A stretch of DNA of 64,000 nt from NCBI GenBank assembly GCA_016286205.1, contig JAEESF010000003.1, positions 124,001 through 188,000 of the forward strand, written 5' to 3'. Positions 56,932 through 64,000 of the stretch are shown piece by piece; within the stretch, counting starts at the first letter, position 1, and every line of letters begins with the position of its first letter. Below the pieces are notes generated by a model. The model did no database searches and was not told the DNA's origin. It was given only the letters and a program-made list of their open reading frames with translations. A program made the translations under genes and the position numbers. Source of the DNA: Colicola sp016286205. Lineage in GTDB: Bacteria > Bacteroidota > Bacteroidia > Bacteroidales > Paludibacteraceae.

Positions 56932-57696
56932 ATGAAAAAACTTTTCCTCTTGATGGTGGCCGCATTGGCTACGCTCAGCCTAATGGCGCAAGACCTTATT
57001 ATTACACGTGACAGTAAGCGTATCGAGGCTAAGATTACGGAGGTCTCTTCCTCCGAGATTCGCTACCTGGAATGGAATAATCAAAGCGGACCTGTTTTCG
57101 TACTCCGCACGGACGAGATCAACTCCATTATCTACCAAAACGGAAATGTCACCACGTTCGAGCATGCGGCTACTTCTGCTCCAACGTACAACAACAATAA
57201 CGCTGTCAATTACAGTAACGCACCGCTTCCGGTAGGATATATCGTCAAAGACGATAATGATATCTATACCGTCGGCAATTTGCGTATGAGCGAATCTCAA
57301 TATGTTGATTTCATTCGCCAGAATTGCAAGGAGGCTTACGACTACTACGACAGTGGTATCAGCCTTTGGTCTTCCGGTTGGAAATTGTTCGGTATGGGCG
57401 TTGGTTTAGTACTTGGTGGAACCGTTTGGTGGTGTCTCGGGTGGTATCTTTTTACCCCTTATTCTTCGGGATCGGATTATACTACTTTCCGGGCGTTGAC
57501 AATTGGTGGCTATGTCCTTTGGGGAGTTGGCGGATTGGCGATGACTGGTTCGGTACCTTGCCTCATTGTCGGAGGTATTCGCAAGAACAATTCGCACGAG
57601 ATATACAACGAGTCATGCGCACGTCAGCAGTCGGAAGTGGTTTCCTTCGGTTTGCAACCTTCGCCTGGTGGACTGGGATTGGCAATTAAGTTCTAA
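56932..57696 (+). CDS. Hypothetical exported membrane protein
   Basis: The ATG at 56932 gives a clear signal peptide (MKKLFLLMVAALATLSLMAQ) and a 254-residue protein; an ATG at 56908 would add eight polar residues. Residues ~20-70 hold a beta-rich motif (LIITRDSKRIEAKITEVSS) common at the N-terminus of uncharacterised Bacteroidota exported proteins. Two membrane segments follow (about 145-175 and 190-222, Gly- and Trp-rich). The function is unknown. Expressed with the PUR-domain gene 17 bases downstream. Confidence 0.78.
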   Translation: MKKLFLLMVAALATLSLMAQDLIITRDSKRIEAKITEVSSSEIRYLEWNNQSGPVFVLRTDEINSIIYQNGNVTTFEHAATSAPTYNNNNAVNYSNAPLPVGYIVKDDNDIYTVGNLRMSESQYVDFIRQNCKEAYDYYDSGISLWSSGWKLFGMGVGLVLGGTVWWCLGWYLFTPYSSGSDYTTFRALTIGGYVLWGVGGLAMTGSVPCLIVGGIRKNNSHEIYNESCARQQSEVVSFGLQPSPGGLGLAIKF

Positions 57697-57713
57697 ACAA
57701 ATTATAGAAAGAG

Positions 57714-58100
57714 ATGGAAAATCAGAAGTTTGAAGACAGAAGAGAATCGGAGATTGTTTACAGTCGTTCGGTCAAAGCAGGGAAGCGTATCTATTATTTA
57801 GACGTACGCAAGGCGCGCAATGAGGATTTGTATCTCTCTATTACGGAGAGCAAACGCAAACCTACTGGGGAAGATGAGCAACCGGCGTTTGAGAAACATA
57901 AATTGTTTCTCTACAAAGAGGATTTTGCTAAGTTTACCGAAGAATTGCAAAACGTCATTGGTTACGTTCAGCAGCAATTTGGCCAGATAGAAGAACGCCA
58001 AGAATGGCATCCGGAGGAGAATCAGGAGCCAAAAGCAGAAGGTGAAGAATCTTCAGAAGAAGGCAAGAAAAAAGGCCTCTTCGGCCTCTTTAAGGGATAA
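57714..58100 (+). CDS. PUR family DNA/RNA-binding protein (DUF3276)
   Basis: The 128-residue soluble protein belongs to the Bacteroidota PUR/DUF3276 family, a single PUR repeat (IYYLDVRKARNEDLYLSITESKRK) that dimerises to bind single-stranded nucleic acid. A coiled helix (about 70-92) and an acidic, lysine-rich tail follow, which looks like a flexible region. Its exact target is not known. It is convergent with coaBC, ten bases apart; the likely coaBC terminator lies in its last codons. Confidence 0.9.
   Translation: MENQKFEDRRESEIVYSRSVKAGKRIYYLDVRKARNEDLYLSITESKRKPTGEDEQPAFEKHKLFLYKEDFAKFTEELQNVIGYVQQQFGQIEERQEWHPEENQEPKAEGEESSEEGKKKGLFGLFKG
58068..58091 (-). terminator. Possible coaBC terminator inside the PUR gene end
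   Basis: Read leftward, an AGGCC-GAAGA-GGCCT hairpin (58073-58087), weakly extended by three A/T pairs beyond one mismatch, runs into TTTTTTC. It starts about 20 bases after the coaBC stop, within the last 11 codons of the opposing gene. Confidence 0.45.
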
Positions 58101-58110
58101 TCTCTGATGT

Positions 58111-59313
58111 TCAGCAGAGAGTGTCTATGATGCCTTTTGCTATTTCTTCTTTGCTCTGCAAAGGTAGTTCTGTTTGACTACCGTCAGCACGGAAGATTGT
58201 CACGCGATTGGTATCGGTTCCGAAACCCGCACCTTCGTCGCGCAGCGAATTCAGAACAATAGCATCCAGATGCTTGCTTTCTAGTTTCTTCAGCGCGTTA
58301 TTGGTCTCATGATCAGTCTCTAACGCAAAACCCACCAACCTTTGGTTGGCACGCTTGGTTTCACCTAGCGTACGAGCAATATCTGGTGTGGTATGGAGTG
58401 GTAAAAGCAGTTCGGTTTGTCCGGGCTGCTTTTTTATCTTCGTATCAACTGCCTTTGGCGCAAAATCTGCCACCGCAGCACATAGAATCGCCAAATCACT
58501 TTCTTTCCAAGCTTCTTGGCACGCTTTGCACATCTGCTCGGCCGATTTCACATCGATGCGAATGATGTGTTCCTGGTCGCGCACAATCTCGGCGCTCGGA
58601 CCACTTATCAGCGTTACTTGTGCCCCGCGGCGCGCGCATTCGTGCGCAAGCGAATAACCCATGCGACCGGTGGAATAATTGCTCAGATAACGAACAGGAT
58701 CCAGTTGTTCTTGAGTCGGACCCGCGGTTATCAAAACACGCTTTCCGCTCAAATCTTTCTTGGTCAATGCAGCTATTACTGCTTCTTTTAGAATCTCCAG
58801 TTCTGGCATACGGCCTTTGCCGCTAGTTCCGCACGCCAGTTCTCCTTCTGCTGGTTCTAACACGCGGATGTTCTTCCACGAGCGAAGCGTTTCTACGGCT
58901 TTCTGCGTCGCAGGATTCTCCCACATCTTGTCGTTCATAGCGGGAGCCAATACCACGGGTTTGCGAGCCGCACACGAGGCTAGAGTAGTGGTTAGTGCGT
59001 CATCGGCTATGCCCGCAGCCATTTTTCCGAGCACATTGGCCGTAGTCGGCGCAACTATCATTATGTCGCACCATTCGGGCAACGAAATATGTTCGGTTGC
59101 ATGCTCGTTGATGGCAGCAAATACGTCGCTATATACCGGATGACCGGATACGGTCTGCAGAGTTAATTCCGTAACAAACTCTAACGCGTGACGAGTTGTC
59201 GCCACGCGTACTTCCGCACCGCTTTTTGTCAGCATGCGAATCAGTTCCGGAATTTTATACGCGGCTATTCCGCCGCTAATTCCTACGAGTATATGTTTAT
59301 TTGAGAGCGTCAT
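58111..59313 (-). CDS. coaBC: Bifunctional phosphopantothenoylcysteine decarboxylase/synthetase
   Basis: CoaBC makes 4'-phosphopantetheine on the way to CoA. The ATG at 59313 gives 400 residues. The N-terminal CoaC flavoprotein domain shows GGIAAYKIPEL, the catalytic His in SLPEWCD..VAPTTAN region and PAMNDKMW; the C-terminal CoaB synthetase starts near residue 190 (VLITAGPTQEQLDPVRYLSNYSTGRMG). It overlaps the omega gene by 17 bases, the usual Bacteroidota arrangement rpoZ-coaBC. PanB for the same pathway is at 38130-38945. Confidence 0.96.
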   Translation of the reverse strand: MTLSNKHILVGISGGIAAYKIPELIRMLTKSGAEVRVATTRHALEFVTELTLQTVSGHPVYSDVFAAINEHATEHISLPEWCDIMIVAPTTANVLGKMAAGIADDALTTTLASCAARKPVVLAPAMNDKMWENPATQKAVETLRSWKNIRVLEPAEGELACGTSGKGRMPELEILKEAVIAALTKKDLSGKRVLITAGPTQEQLDPVRYLSNYSTGRMGYSLAHECARRGAQVTLISGPSAEIVRDQEHIIRIDVKSAEQMCKACQEAWKESDLAILCAAVADFAPKAVDTKIKKQPGQTELLLPLHTTPDIARTLGETKRANQRLVGFALETDHETNNALKKLESKHLDAIVLNSLRDEGAGFGTDTNRVTIFRADGSQTELPLQSKEEIAKGIIDTLC

Positions 59314-59629
59314 CACGGTTGCCGGTTCTGTAAACCAACTCGCCGTCAATAAACTCCTGAGTAGCCATCAGCGTTGCTTTCGGTAGACGCTCGTACTGAC
59401 GACTGATCTCGATTTGCTCTTTGTTCTCAAATGTCTCGTCGATGGCATCTTGAGGAATCGAGAAATCTTGCAGTTTGGCATCAAGTTCTTTCTTCAAACC
59501 TGCACTAATCTGGTTAGCGCGTTTGGCGATGATTGCCACTGTCTCATACACATTGCCAACCGGTTCTGTCAACTGGTTGATGTCACGGGTTACCGTGTTT
59601 TTGGGGGCTTTTGAATTTTTGTAATCCAT
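59297..59629 (-). CDS. rpoZ: RNA polymerase omega subunit, Bacteroidota type
   Basis: The 110-residue protein matches the Bacteroidota RpoZ/Rpb6-like omega, with NVYETVAIIAKRANQIS forming the core helix that wraps the beta-prime subunit. Sequence is distinct from the proteobacterial omega. Genomic position between bamD and coaBC is typical of the phylum and supports both neighbours' assignments. Confidence 0.94.
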   Translation of the reverse strand: MDYKNSKAPKNTVTRDINQLTEPVGNVYETVAIIAKRANQISAGLKKELDAKLQDFSIPQDAIDETFENKEQIEISRQYERLPKATLMATQEFIDGELVYRTGNRDDALK

Positions 59630-59632
59630 ATC

Positions 59633-60460
59633 TTATTCTTTTGTTATTTTGCGTATTTGGACGAGCATTTTGTCTGCATCTTTGCGATGCTTCGAGTTCG
59701 GGAACTCGGTGATGAAATTGTAATACTCGTCTTGGGTATCGCGAGCTCGATCCAGTTTGAGTTCTTCGTACGAATTGATGGTCTGCTGATATTTCGATTG
59801 CAGAATCAACCAGTTGAAATCTTCCTGGTATTTATTGCTCGGATAGTTCTTTAGTGCATTCTTGGCCACTACTTCACAACTCAGGTAATTATTGCCCAAA
59901 TAGCTGCCGAGATTGTAGTACAGTTGGGCACTGTGTAGCTCTTTCAGCGCCAATTTGTCGTATAGTTCGCCCATCTCCTGGTATGCTTGTTCGGCATACG
60001 GACTTTCAGGGTAAAGTTCCACGAACTGTGTGAATGCTTCAATGGCCTTCCTGGTTATCTCTTGGTCAAGTCTTGCATCCGGTGAATCCAGATACTGGCA
60101 ATGACCTAACTGGAAATAGGCTTCTGTCGCATATTTACCCTTTGGGTAATTGCGAATATAGGCACGGTAATATTCGGTGGCCGATGTATAATCTTTTTGG
60201 CCCATATAACTGCGTGCCAAGTAAGCCAAGATATCCTCCGAACGCTCTGTCCCCTTGTAGTATGCAGATACGTCGTCCAGTAATGTCTGCGATTTGACGT
60301 ATTGCTTGTCGTTGAAGAACTGTAGGGCTGCTTGGTATTTCTCTTCCGGGTCACGCGATTTCAGTAGTCGCTGATATTCTCCACAACTGGTCAACACAAA
60401 CGAAAACAATGCCGTTAGTGCCAACATCCTCATCCCTATAAAAAGTCCCTTTTTATGCAT
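59633..60460 (-). CDS. bamD: Outer membrane assembly lipoprotein BamD
   Basis: The 275-residue lipoprotein carries lipobox LTSC (about residue 25) and TPR-like repeats (AALQFFNDKQYVKSQTLLDDV, SATEYYRAYIRNYPKGKYATEAYFQLG, FTQFVELYPESPYAEQAY). BamD is the second essential subunit of the BAM complex, binding BamA. The ATG at 60460 is chosen because the upstream ATG at 60481 lies in the -7 box of the promoter 60479-60510. The rpoZ gene follows three bases after the stop. Confidence 0.93.
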   Translation of the reverse strand: MHKKGLFIGMRMLALTALFSFVLTSCGEYQRLLKSRDPEEKYQAALQFFNDKQYVKSQTLLDDVSAYYKGTERSEDILAYLARSYMGQKDYTSATEYYRAYIRNYPKGKYATEAYFQLGHCQYLDSPDARLDQEITRKAIEAFTQFVELYPESPYAEQAYQEMGELYDKLALKELHSAQLYYNLGSYLGNNYLSCEVVAKNALKNYPSNKYQEDFNWLILQSKYQQTINSYEELKLDRARDTQDEYYNFITEFPNSKHRKDADKMLVQIRKITKE

Positions 60461-60478
60461 TCTAATCAAATCAGCCTG

Positions 60479-60510
60479 CAAAATTACTACAAATTATTCA
60501 AATACACAAG
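60479..60510 (-). promoter_or_regulatory. Promoter of bamD-rpoZ-coaBC
   Basis: Read leftward: CTTG at 60507-60510, TAATTTTG at 60479-60486, 20-base spacer. The -33 box sits in one arm of the inverted repeat 60506-60572. Confidence 0.75.
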
Positions 60511-60572
60511 TTTTTCCCGAAAAAAATCAATTATGCTCGTATAAATGGAGTTTTTTAGAGGGAAAAACTTGT
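60506..60572. repeat. 13-base inverted repeat overlapping the bamD promoter
   Basis: ACAAGTTTTTCCC (60506-60518) and GGGAAAAACTTGT (60560-60572) are perfect reverse complements across a 41-base AT-rich spacer. One arm contains the -33 box of bamD. Possible uses are control of bamD or RNA structure after apbE. Confidence 0.75.
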
Positions 60573-60595
60573 TGTTTGCACATTAGTGCGAACGT

Positions 60596-60642
60596 AAATT
60601 CGGAGGGAACCCGCCCCGTAGGGGAAGGGGCGTGCCGAAATT
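60596..60642. repeat. Imperfect stem-loop following apbE
   Basis: Nested arms AAATTCGG/CCGAAATT (outer, 60596-60603 with 60635-60642, one mismatch) and CGCCCC/GGGGCG (inner, 60612-60617 with 60627-60632). It begins five bases after the apbE stop (60647) and could be its transcription end, though no T-run follows. Confidence 0.5.
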
Positions 60643-60646
60643 ACTG

Positions 60647-61669
60647 CTATTTCAGCATTTTCTCCCAATTTGGAGATGTCATCACCACCAAACTGTCATT
60701 TTTTGCCACAATCAGATAGCATGCATCGTTCTCAGACTTGCTAATCATTCGCAACGCTTCTTGTTCACCCAGAACCATACACGCGGTGGCTAGACCATCG
60801 GCGCGCATACAACTGCTGCTGACCACTGTCGCACTCAGTAGAGCGTGTTGCACAGGACGACCGGAGCGAGGATCTATTGTGTGACTGCGTTTCTCGTTAC
60901 CATCGTAATAATAATTACGATAATTTCCACTCGTAGCCATACAAATGTCGCTCACAGCCAATACTTCTTGCAGTTCATTTTGCGAACCTTCGTTGTTGTC
61001 GTTCGGCTTGGTTATACCTATATGCCATGGTTCGCCTTTAGCGTTTTTCCCGCGTGCTACAATTTCTCCGCCAATCTCGACCAAATAGTTGCTGCAACCT
61101 TGTTTTTCCAGTAGTTCAGCTATTACGTCACATGCTTGCCCTTTGGCCACCGCGCCGCAATCTAACATCATTCGCGGATCTGCTTTGACCACTTTGTGAT
61201 CTACCAGTTGTACTTTGTCGAAACCAATCAACGGGAGTAAACTGTCTACTTTGGCATCCGTGACATTCTCGCGATTCTTAAATCCGAATCCCCACAGATT
61301 AACCAATGGGGCTACAGTGATATCGAACGCACCGCCTGACTGCTCATATACGCGTTGCGCTTCAGCCCACATGGCTTCAAAAAACGCATCCGTAACAGTG
61401 TCGCGATTGTTGTTGATTGCCGATAAGGTGGACTGGGGATTGAACATGCTTAGACTCTTATCAAATGCAGCAAAGGCCGCCTGAATACTATCCTCCAGGT
61501 CGCATGAGGCTTCGTACTGAATACTGTAGTACGTGCCGAAAACTTTGCCTTGGTTCTTGTAGAACGATGTTTTTGGCTCATCGTCCCAGCCCCAAATCAG
61601 CGCAGCACAAACGGCCACGCCCATCAGGGCACCTAGCATTTTCCAAAGTCTGGTATTAATGGGTTTCAT
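60647..61669 (-). CDS. apbE: FAD:protein FMN transferase ApbE
   Basis: The 340-residue periplasm-facing enzyme has an N-terminal membrane helix (about 11-27) and the ApbE fold. Key motifs are VFGTYYSIQYEA, DCGAVAKGQACD (the conserved Gly-Ala-x-x-KG loop), VEIGGEIVARG and HTIDPRSGRPV, and the Mg-binding ADGLATACM. ApbE attaches FMN to threonine in redox proteins such as NqrB/NqrC and RnfG. None of those substrates is in the window. The stop is followed by a stem-loop; the two upstream genes are outer-membrane proteins of the same unit. Confidence 0.95.
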   Translation of the reverse strand: MKPINTRLWKMLGALMGVAVCAALIWGWDDEPKTSFYKNQGKVFGTYYSIQYEASCDLEDSIQAAFAAFDKSLSMFNPQSTLSAINNNRDTVTDAFFEAMWAEAQRVYEQSGGAFDITVAPLVNLWGFGFKNRENVTDAKVDSLLPLIGFDKVQLVDHKVVKADPRMMLDCGAVAKGQACDVIAELLEKQGCSNYLVEIGGEIVARGKNAKGEPWHIGITKPNDNNEGSQNELQEVLAVSDICMATSGNYRNYYYDGNEKRSHTIDPRSGRPVQHALLSATVVSSSCMRADGLATACMVLGEQEALRMISKSENDACYLIVAKNDSLVVMTSPNWEKMLK

Positions 61670-61670
61670 A

Positions 61671-62519
61671 TTAGAACCACACTCCTAGTCCGATACAACC
61701 ATTCAATTTCTGGTTGTAAAGCTTGTCATCACCTGCTGCGTTGACAAATACGTTGTAGAACGGATCGTCTTTGTCTGTCACCATCCCATCAGGATTGATG
61801 CTTCCTAACGCAAAGAGATTCAGGGTGCAGACGCCCAGGTCAAATTCTTTGTCGATCTTGGCAGAAACATTTACTACCGCGAATTTGTCGTTGCCATATA
61901 CAGGGCTCTCCCATGGCGACATACCCACTTGGGCACCGATTGTCAAACCGAGGTCTTCGAAGGTGTAATCGTAACCCAGTTCGATGTACGAACTCCATGC
62001 GCGAACTTCGCGCAGCGGGTCAAGCAGAGTAGGTGCGAGAATATGATCATCGCCACCAACCATCGTGTACCAGTTGATGTACGCTCCCGCATACTCTCCG
62101 AAGAAGTGACCGAAATTATAGCCGGCCCAGATTTCTGATTGGTGCGTGCTGCCATCGTCGCAGTAATAATACTCATTAAATCCAATGCTTGCGCCGTAAG
62201 CCGTCACCGAAGCGATAAAGTCAATTTCTGGCATGAAATATGTATTACAATCACCCGGTATATCAAGTCCATTTGTCTTGAATTTCCAATCGGAAGCACC
62301 CAGACTAGCCCAGACACCGGCACGAAACTCTAAGGCTCCGTCTAAAGCGTCAAAGCCAACCAACCCTTCGGGTTGAATGCTCAGGCCGCCGTTATTCATT
62401 CCACGCCATACATATGAGCTAACCAGCTCTGCGCCAGCCTCGTAGGCAAATTCAACTTCGGCTTTTGCCGACATACAAATAGCCATCACGGCTACGAATA
62501 AAGTAAAGATTTTTTTCAT
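61671..62519 (-). CDS. TorF-like outer-membrane porin-type protein 1
   Basis: The 282-residue protein has a signal peptide (about residues 1-20) and a SSYVWRGM motif (about residue 34), then repeated aromatic strands of a small beta-barrel and a terminal strand ending in Phe (GLGVWF). The opening motif fits the TorF/Gcw_chp family. The 284-residue protein upstream (62516-63370) is a clear paralogue: same STYLWRG/SSYVWRG start, matching AxxSSYxELxY blocks and Ile/Val-G-x-TPW-type segments. Overlap is four bases. The substrate is unknown. Confidence 0.8.
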   Translation of the reverse strand: MKKIFTLFVAVMAICMSAKAEVEFAYEAGAELVSSYVWRGMNNGGLSIQPEGLVGFDALDGALEFRAGVWASLGASDWKFKTNGLDIPGDCNTYFMPEIDFIASVTAYGASIGFNEYYYCDDGSTHQSEIWAGYNFGHFFGEYAGAYINWYTMVGGDDHILAPTLLDPLREVRAWSSYIELGYDYTFEDLGLTIGAQVGMSPWESPVYGNDKFAVVNVSAKIDKEFDLGVCTLNLFALGSINPDGMVTDKDDPFYNVFVNAAGDDKLYNQKLNGCIGLGVWF

Positions 62520-63370
62520 TTCAGATAAACTCCTAATGCTATGTTAGTGTTAATACTTTGATTTCCAGGATGAGTGGGATGCCATTTTACGGTCGTCTTG
62601 TCTGCAGCTATGGCAGATGGATTGATGCTAAAGACGCCTTGCAATTGCAGTCCGCAGTGTTCGCTTATATCCCAATCCTTGCGCAGACGAAGTTCTAAGT
62701 TTTGCACGGCAAAACCGCGTTGGTAACCTGTGTAGAAACTGCGCCACGGAGTAATGCCAATGGCCCCATAAACACTCAGTCCGAAAGGTAACCGCTGAGT
62801 ATAACTCAGTTCTGCATAACTCGAATAGGCACGGATGGTGTCGCCCGCCGCATTTAGATAGCCGTCGCTGGCTCCAACACGAGTTGCCCACAGAAAACTT
62901 AAAGGCAATTTGCTGCTAACGGTGTATCTGAGCCGCACTTCCAGTCCGTTTCCTCCGTCCGGATGGTTCGTAAAATCGAAGAAGGGACAATTGAAATTAT
63001 GAATAAACATCACACATGCATTCAGCCCCCATCTGGCAAAGCCAAGCGTCAGGTCCACTTCCGGTTGAAACTTTGTGAACGACCAATTGGCTGTACCAAT
63101 ATTCCACCACATGTCGAAATACAACCCACCGTACCCGACATTTGCACTGCCTTGCACATTCATCGCACCGACGTATAATCCGCGCCACAAGTAGGTAGAT
63201 TGGAGTGCTACATCTGCACCATAGGTAAAACCAACCGGCGCATGGTAATCGTCCAACCAACGGTTTTCTTGCGTTTCTTGCGCATATATACGCGCGTTAA
63301 ATAAAAAAGGTATCACTCCAATCAACAAGACCGGAGTTAATACCCTAAGGTTGTTCCAAATTTTGTTCAC
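62516..63370 (-). CDS. TorF-like outer-membrane porin-type protein 2
   Basis: The 284-residue exported protein has a signal peptide (about residues 10-31) and a STYLWRGLY motif near residue 60, then barrel strands including YSSYAELSYTQRLPFG and AIGITPWRSFY. It is paralogous to the gene just downstream (61671-62519) with which it overlaps by four bases, so the pair probably arose by tandem duplication and may form one pathway. It is the first of the three-gene unit ending with apbE; there is a nine-base gap to the small gene upstream. Confidence 0.8.
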   Translation of the reverse strand: MNKIWNNLRVLTPVLLIGVIPFLFNARIYAQETQENRWLDDYHAPVGFTYGADVALQSTYLWRGLYVGAMNVQGSANVGYGGLYFDMWWNIGTANWSFTKFQPEVDLTLGFARWGLNACVMFIHNFNCPFFDFTNHPDGGNGLEVRLRYTVSSKLPLSFLWATRVGASDGYLNAAGDTIRAYSSYAELSYTQRLPFGLSVYGAIGITPWRSFYTGYQRGFAVQNLELRLRKDWDISEHCGLQLQGVFSINPSAIAADKTTVKWHPTHPGNQSINTNIALGVYLK

Positions 63371-63379
63371 AAGGCTTTG

Positions 63380-63622
63380 TTACAGGCCGTTTTGAGCCTC
63401 CCAAGCTATGCGGAGGGCTACCTCCAGTATTCGGGTGTTGCTGAAATCAACAATTCCGCCTTCCAAACCCGGTTCAATATGATAATCTGCGGTGCCTTGA
63501 CCATTGAAGAATGCTCTTACTTCGTCACCTGTAATACCGAGTTCCGCTGCAATTGCGTCCATACTACCATGAGGCAGACTGTCTTTTACGCTGCGAAGAC
63601 GATTAAATGTTGTACGCGCCAT
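63380..63622 (-). CDS. Small conserved helix-rich protein, possible DNA-binding protein
   Basis: The 80-residue protein begins with ARTTFNRLRSVKDSLPHGSM and has a helix-turn-helix-like middle (MDAIAAELGITGDEVRAFFNG). A second region (TRILEVALRIAWEAQ) forms a final helix. The pattern suggests a small DNA-binding or regulatory protein but no family was recognised with confidence. It has its own promoter (63684-63715) and could be the leader gene of the porin-apbE unit. Confidence 0.65.
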   Translation of the reverse strand: MARTTFNRLRSVKDSLPHGSMDAIAAELGITGDEVRAFFNGQGTADYHIEPGLEGGIVDFSNTRILEVALRIAWEAQNGL

Positions 63623-63683
63623 AATACTTCTGAGTTTTTATTGGTTATTACTGATAAATAATGCTTAATTTGTAAATTTTGCG

Positions 63684-63715
63684 CAAAGGTACAACATTTT
63701 TTTTATATGTGCAAG
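63684..63715 (-). promoter_or_regulatory. Promoter of the small conserved protein gene
   Basis: Read leftward: CTTG at 63712-63715, TACCTTTG at 63684-63691, spacer 20 bases. The element CTTGCACATATAAAAAAAA is another example of the extended -33 form. Confidence 0.78.
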
Positions 63716-63741
63716 ATTTCTTTGCGCTTTTTGTATATTTT

Positions 63742-63773
63742 TTTGCGTATGTCAAAAAAAAGCAGTACTTTTG
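63742..63773 (+). promoter_or_regulatory. Promoter of mnmE
   Basis: TTTG at 63742-63745, TACTTTTG at 63766-63773, spacer 20 bases including CGTATGTCAAAAAAAA. The ATG at 63792 follows 19 bases on. Confidence 0.8.
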
Positions 63774-63791
63774 CACTCGCAAAAGTTTGCA

Positions 63792-64000
63792 ATGAAAACC
63801 ATTTGTGCCATCTCTACGCCCTACGGAGTAGGCGGTATAGCCGTACTTCGCGTATCCGGTCCTCAGGCCATCCCTCTTGTGGATGGTTTGTTTCGTGGGC
63901 GTGTGGCCCTAACAGACGCCAGGCCCGGAACTGTTCATTTCGGTCGCATCGAACGCGATGAAGAGATATTGGACGAAGTTCTCTGTTCGGTTTTTCGTGC
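63792..64000 (+). CDS. mnmE: tRNA modification GTPase MnmE, N-terminal part (runs off the window)
   Basis: The 69 codons present encode the start of the tetrahydrofolate-binding N-terminal domain, with TICAISTPYGVGGIAVLRVSG and GTVHFGRI typical of MnmE (TrmE). MnmE, with MnmG, makes the 5-substituted uridine at tRNA wobble positions. The G domain lies beyond the edge. Its promoter is 63742-63773. Confidence 0.95.
   Translation, partial: MKTICAISTPYGVGGIAVLRVSGPQAIPLVDGLFRGRVALTDARPGTVHFGRIERDEEILDEVLCSVFR

Noticed and set aside
1..64000. tRNA, rRNA, insertion sequences, integrases or prophage genes
   Set aside because: None was recognised by reading both strands; gaps between genes are short and accounted for.

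Overview
The window looks like a chromosomal segment from an anaerobic member of the Bacteroidales (phylum Bacteroidota). The signs are Bacteroidota-type promoters (TTTG near -33 and TAnnTTTG near -7, 19-20 bases apart), families largely typical of the phylum (Bacteroidota-type RpoZ, PUR/DUF3276, DUF4494, DUF2851, YbbR downstream of NusB and YajC, LolA and MMPL in an aryl-polyene cluster, GlsA/GlsB-like acyltransferases), starts without clear Shine-Dalgarno sequences, and a highly expressed-looking pyruvate:ferredoxin oxidoreductase. A species cannot be named from sequence alone. No tRNA, rRNA, insertion sequence, prophage or CRISPR array was seen.

Layout. 1-2.0 kb: a secreted endonuclease-like protein and the start of ligA, read leftward. 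2.1-8.5 kb, rightward: divIC, a small membrane protein, ruvC, a 54-residue 2[4Fe-4S] ferredoxin too short for most ORF callers, an AAA ATPase and nifJ. 8.6-15.5 kb, leftward accessory genes: PepSY-like lipoprotein, glutathione peroxidase, MBL hydrolase, EFR1-type flavodoxin/ferredoxin, acetyltransferases, alpha/beta hydrolase, FMN reductase. 15.7-38.1 kb, leftward: a very long run of overlapping genes for an aryl polyene (flexirubin/xanthomonadin-like) lipid. It holds tyrosine ammonia-lyase, ketoreductase, two stand-alone ketosynthases, a ketosynthase/chain-length-factor fusion, two acyl carrier proteins, two dehydratases, an O-methyltransferase, an acyl-activating enzyme, several acyltransferases, a glycosyltransferase-acyltransferase-FAD oxidoreductase triple fusion, LolA and an MMPL exporter, and it is headed by an enoyl-ACP reductase. 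38.1-41.5 kb: panB diverging from an ABC permease and a GH43 glycosidase. 41.6-56.6 kb, leftward: clpB without its N-domain, then a nearly gapless run from nusB through yajC, ybbR, a DegT aminotransferase, rpoN, PAP2, DUF4105, an alkaline phosphatase, DUF4494, the glycine-lipid pair glsA/glsB, a YggS-HAD fusion and DUF2851. 56.9-58.1 kb, rightward: a membrane protein and a PUR-domain protein. 58.1-63.6 kb, leftward: coaBC, rpoZ, bamD, apbE, two paralogous outer-membrane proteins and a small conserved protein. The start of mnmE closes the window.

How the genes work together. The aryl-polyene run encodes a plausible complete chain: aromatic starter formed by ammonia-lyase, activation, iterative ketosynthase/ketoreductase/dehydratase cycles on dedicated carriers, O-methylation, transfer to a lipid, and export to the outer membrane. 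The nusB-to-DUF2851 run mixes transcription, secretion and envelope-lipid functions.

Non-coding structure of most interest: (i) three intergenic arrays of a strictly 11-base repeat (CGAGAC plus five variable bases), sharing an end unit and an interrupting degenerate unit; (ii) an extended -33 promoter element (TTTGCATATGTGCAAA-like) at many promoters, which as a near-palindrome serves both directions at two divergent gene pairs; (iii) two arrays of a 7-base repeat, one inside a coding region; (iv) a terminator hairpin whose loop carries the next gene's -33 box.
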